This document shows positions 5,059 through 5,513 of a stretch of DNA of 5,513 bases, piece after piece. Source of the stretch: an uncultured Cloacibacillus sp. (GTDB taxonomy: Bacteria > Synergistota > Synergistia > Synergistales > Synergistaceae); assembly GCA_900544635.1 (NCBI GenBank), contig UQVV01000131.1, positions 1-5,513 on the forward strand, read 5' to 3'. Made by a program: the position numbers and the translations under genes. The notes beneath the pieces were generated by a model. That model did not search any database, was not told the origin of the DNA, and saw nothing but the letters and a program-made list of their open reading frames with translations. Each line of letters opens with the position of its first letter. The stretch's first letter is position 1.

Positions 5059-5478
5059 ATGACGGGGGAGAAGGAAAGATTCCCGCTGCTGAGAGTCAGG
5101 ACGGACAGGATAGAGCATAACGGACGGCGGCTCGCCGCGGACTGCGCGGCGCACGGCGTGAGCGCCTGGGGCGTGTCGAAGGGGATTTCCGCCTTCGCCG
5201 AGGTGGCGCGCGCCTTCGAGGCCGCGGGCATAGATACGATAGCGGACAGCCGCGTCGCGAACATGCGCAAGATGCGCGAGGCCGGCGTGCGCGCGAAGTT
5301 CGCGCTGATACGCATACCGATGTACTCGGAGCTCGCCGAGGCCGCCGAATTCTGCGACTACGTGCTCGTCTCGGACGCGGGCGTGACGGCGGAGCTCGCG
5401 CGGATATGCGAGGAAAAACGCAAAAAACCTGCGGCGCGCCGTTTTCACAACGATACAAAAACAAGACGAAAGCCGTAA
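5059..5478 (+). pseudogene. N-terminal fragment of an ornithine/alanine-type amino-acid racemase
   Basis: The first ~117 residues resemble PLP-dependent racemases of the alanine racemase N-terminal (TIM barrel) fold, closest in feel to ornithine racemase and YhfX-like proteins: LLRVRTDRIEHNGRRL (10-25), the PLP-lysine motif GVSKG (38-42, Lys41), ADSRVANMRKMREAGV (62-77), LIRIPMYSEL (83-92) and YVLVSDAGV (101-109). Family members are about 350 residues; this frame ends at 139. After about 5415 the codons become A-rich and basic (KRKKPAARRFHNDTKTRRKP) and no frame recovers the expected continuation, a hydrophobic strand and glycine-rich loop. A simple frameshift is thus unlikely; a deletion, rearrangement or assembly join is more likely. 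The ATG at 5059 is chosen for GGGAG (5046-5050), 8 nt before it; an ATG at 5023 lacks such a site. Without the rest of the barrel and the C-terminal domain it should be inactive. Confidence 0.7.
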
Positions 5479-5507
5479 ACGCGCCAGTCGCGCGCGGCCT
5501 TCGCCTT
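5457..5507 (-). terminator. Rho-independent terminator facing left, for a gene beyond the window
   Basis: Read on the minus strand, AAGGCGAAGGCCG (5507-5495) pairs with CGGCTTTCGTCTT (5475-5463) over all 13 positions, two of them G-U, and is followed by GTTTTTG (T-run 5461-5457). On the plus strand the two wobble positions become A-C mismatches, so the structure is built for leftward transcription. It overlaps the 3' end of the racemase fragment and implies a minus-strand gene ending just past the right edge. Confidence 0.7.
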
Positions 5508-5513
5508 ATTTCC

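Noticed and set aside
4938..5315. N-terminal extension of the dehydratase to 5315
   Set aside because: It would run through the promoter and antisense to the racemase fragment; the ribosome binding site and family N-terminus support 4937.
5405..5478. A simple frameshift in the A-rich stretch of the racemase
   Set aside because: Neither other frame after 5415 gives the expected racemase continuation, so a rearrangement or truncation fits better.

Overview
The window looks like chromosomal DNA from a high-GC anaerobic bacterium, and a Synergistota-type gut anaerobe that ferments amino acids fits best. This rests on gene content (ferritin, flavoredoxin-like flavin reductase, single-domain threonine dehydratase, an ornithine/alanine-racemase-like gene, a selenocysteine candidate) and on frequent ATA isoleucine codons in GC-rich genes. 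The taxonomic call is an inference, not a demonstrated match.

Layout. 1-120: promoter region with a good sigma-70 promoter whose -10 and start region overlap a run of GATAAT-like hexamers resembling a Fur operator. 130-2036 (+): probable transcription unit of ferritin, a flavin reductase domain protein and a TIGR02757/DUF2400 protein, closed by a GC hairpin with a T-run (2047-2069). 2096-2877 (+): a single gene for a 222-residue protein I do not recognise, with its own promoter, a strong ribosome binding site and a terminator. 2931-3085: an AT-richer, 155-bp imperfect palindrome that looks like a MITE. 3100-4937 (-): an arsM-type arsenite methyltransferase downstream of a threonine/serine dehydratase. 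4938-5058: divergent promoter region. 5059-5478 (+): the N-terminal third of an amino-acid racemase, losing family resemblance near 5415; a hairpin and U-run at 5457-5507, oriented for minus-strand transcription, marks the end of a gene lying beyond the right edge.

Main result. The arsM frame contains an in-frame TGA (minus strand, 3303-3301) exactly where the family has its third conserved, arsenic-binding cysteine (context W-S-G-TGA-I-A-G-A-L-P). The frame continues for 66 further codons of well-conserved ArsM C-terminus. Starting 3 nt after the TGA is a hairpin with a 3-nt loop beginning with G, that G being 18 nt from the UGA, which fits a bacterial SECIS element. I therefore read it as a 253-residue selenoprotein ArsM with Sec187, not as a truncated methyltransferase or pseudogene. 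An automatic gene caller would stop at the TGA and lose the C-terminal quarter.

How the genes fit together. Ferritin and a flavin reductase under a putative iron-responsive operator suggest iron storage and release or oxygen/iron stress handling. The threonine dehydratase and racemase remnant suit amino-acid catabolism. The methyltransferase has no visible ars neighbours (no arsR, arsB or arsC), so its substrate is only inferred from its conserved thiol/selenol triad.
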